Assembly (NCBI GenBank): GCA_029204225.1
Contig: CM055113.1
Location: forward strand, 10,562,364 to 10,626,363
From: Diphasiastrum complanatum
Taxonomy: Eukaryota > Streptophyta > Lycopodiopsida > Lycopodiales > Lycopodiaceae
DNA length: 64,000 nt
Reading direction: 5' to 3'
This document shows, in pieces, positions 62,714 to 64,000 of this stretch. The stretch's first letter is position 1, and each line of letters begins with the position of its first letter. The position numbers and the translations under genes were made by a program. Below the pieces are notes generated by a model. The model was not told the DNA's origin, did not search any database, and saw only the letters and a program-made list of their open reading frames with translations.

Positions 62714-63374
62714 AAGTACACTTACCTTCAATTAATGATTGTTCTTGTTAGGATTTTGTGTCTAGAATTGATCTAGATTGATCTTAATCTGAAGTAGATT
62801 GATAGATCAAGTAATCTGACAACCAATCCCTCTTGAGGATCAGATTAGGATCCACTCTTGGTCCTTTTTGTACTTTTTCCACAACATGCTCTCCTCGCGG
62901 AATGATGCATTTTACACATAACGTGGGCACATAGGTTGCAAATGCAGTTTTTGGCTTCAACAGCCAGGATCATGTCTTCATGGTATGGACTCCAACATAG
63001 TTAACTGAATTATGACAATCAAATATTCGCAAACATTTTGAATGATGTGTGCCTGCGAGCGTATGTGTAGAGCTTGTTTGAGAGTCGATCACCCTAGCAA
63101 TCGAGTTTGGAACATACGCTCAACTAGCTTTATGGTTAGGGACTTGATAGCTGTATGGTTGGGCGTTTAGATCTGTGAGCTCTTTCGGAATGACATACAA
63201 AATTGCCTTGTTTTCAAGATAACTTGTTTTTTTTAAATTATCATTGCTTTTTTGTCATCAAATTGATAGGCACCTAGGTAGATACGGATTTTGACACAAG
63301 TAGATGTGATGCAAAGCCTATAACTTGAAAGATTAGCGAAGAGTTAAATCCTTACTAATCCTAGTACTGAAAGA
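62714..63374. other. Intergenic region without recognised features
   Basis: No coding signal; several gatctagattg phrases near 62770. It separates the D right LTR from the candidate gene fragment. Confidence 0.4.
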
Positions 63375-63530
63375 TCAACCGACAACCGATGATTTAAACC
63401 AAAATCCACTTCTATTATCTGAACTGATGTCATTCCAGTTTCCAGAATCCTCAAGACTGGCAAACCACGTTTCCTCAGCAATCTCACGAGATATATCAGC
63501 CATGAAGTTGGTTTGATCCAAGAAAAACAT
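63375..63530 (-). other. Candidate first coding exon of an unrecognised gene
   Basis: A 51-residue minus-strand frame from ATG at 63530 has coding-like composition: MFFLDQTNFMADISREIAEE, then TWFASLEDSGNWNDISSDN. An acceptor-like TTTTCTGCAAG ends at 63571, and a strong donor CTG|GTGAGT lies upstream at 63725/63724. Together with the GA tract further upstream this resembles a spliced 5' UTR leading into a start codon. I recognise no domain. The downstream exons are not visible to the left, where repeats begin, so it may be a gene fragment. Confidence 0.28.
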
Positions 63531-63837
63531 GGAGGGTTCTGGTGGTTTGTTTGAATTTGTGGACCAACGGCTTGCAGAAAATGGACATTGTGTTATTGAT
63601 GTTCTAGAAGGCTATACGAAACAAAGATTAGCAATTCCTGCTCCTGCTCCTGTTGTGGGATGATGTATGCTAAGCTGTTCAGATAAAGATTAGCAAACGC
63701 AAGAGAGTCTAGAGAGAGACTCACCAGTAATAGATCCCAGTAGTTGCCTACCAGTCGCTCCAGTATTGGACTCTCCCAAAGAAGCTCCTGCCAGTCGCGA
63801 TGGACAATGACACAAAGAGACAGGCGTGATCCACACA

Positions 63838-63955
<118 letters not shown>

Positions 63956-64000
63956 ACTAGAAACCCAAGAAACAGAAAAATGGTCAATTAATTATAAGGT

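Overview
This window looks like a transposon-dense stretch of a large land-plant nuclear genome. I see one convincing host gene, an intronless ETHYLENE-INSENSITIVE3-like (EIN3/EIL) transcription factor at 8447-10351 on the minus strand. EIN3/EIL proteins occur only in the green lineage, and the surrounding Ty1/Copia and Ty3/Gypsy debris with initiator-Met-tRNA primer sites also fits a plant. The species cannot be fixed from sequence alone. The repeat density and the EIL sequence suggest a big-genome, possibly non-flowering, plant; that is inference.

Layout. 1-1662: collapsed minus-strand Copia element (LTR, RNase H, LTR fragment) beside a Ty3 Gag scrap. 2399-4354: degenerate repeats, a 36-bp tandem array, and a pair of ~230-250 bp direct repeats around an acidic reading frame. 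5064-8446: a GA microsatellite, then AT-rich unannotatable DNA. 8447-11100: the EIL gene and flanks. 12405-12880: a GC-rich island.

13640-37345 is a nested cluster that can be resolved to the base. A minus-strand Ty3 relic was split by Copia A (14924-37252, target duplication AGTAT). The 5' LTR of Copia A was then split, 24 bp from its start, by a 9.9-kb element with ~3.9-kb LTRs and a 2-kb interior without recognisable proteins (14948-24836, target duplication TAATC). That element resembles a LARD (large retrotransposon derivative). The integrase region of Copia A was split by Copia B (27591-33609).

37361-39619 is a diverged relative of the giant LTR. 40407-41210 is a Ty3 Gag relic. 41233-41740 is a minus-strand Copia 5' end. 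41749-44545 is a decayed, intron-containing, transposase-like pseudogene that I cannot place in a named superfamily.

From 45596 to about 62713 lies a probable second nest: two LTRs starting TGTGAAAAAT enclose Ty3 fragments, Copia C (49999-56149, sister of Copia B), a truncated Copia E (to 59305), and an interior with degenerate zinc knuckles. The right edge holds a candidate gene-start fragment and another GA microsatellite.

Every retroelement protein seen has stops or frameshifts, so none looks autonomous. Copia B and C share non-TG/CA LTR ends, supported by target duplications, PBS and PPT. The most unusual items are the LARD-like element with a tRNA-Gly-type primer site, the unclassified transposase pseudogene, and those LTR termini.
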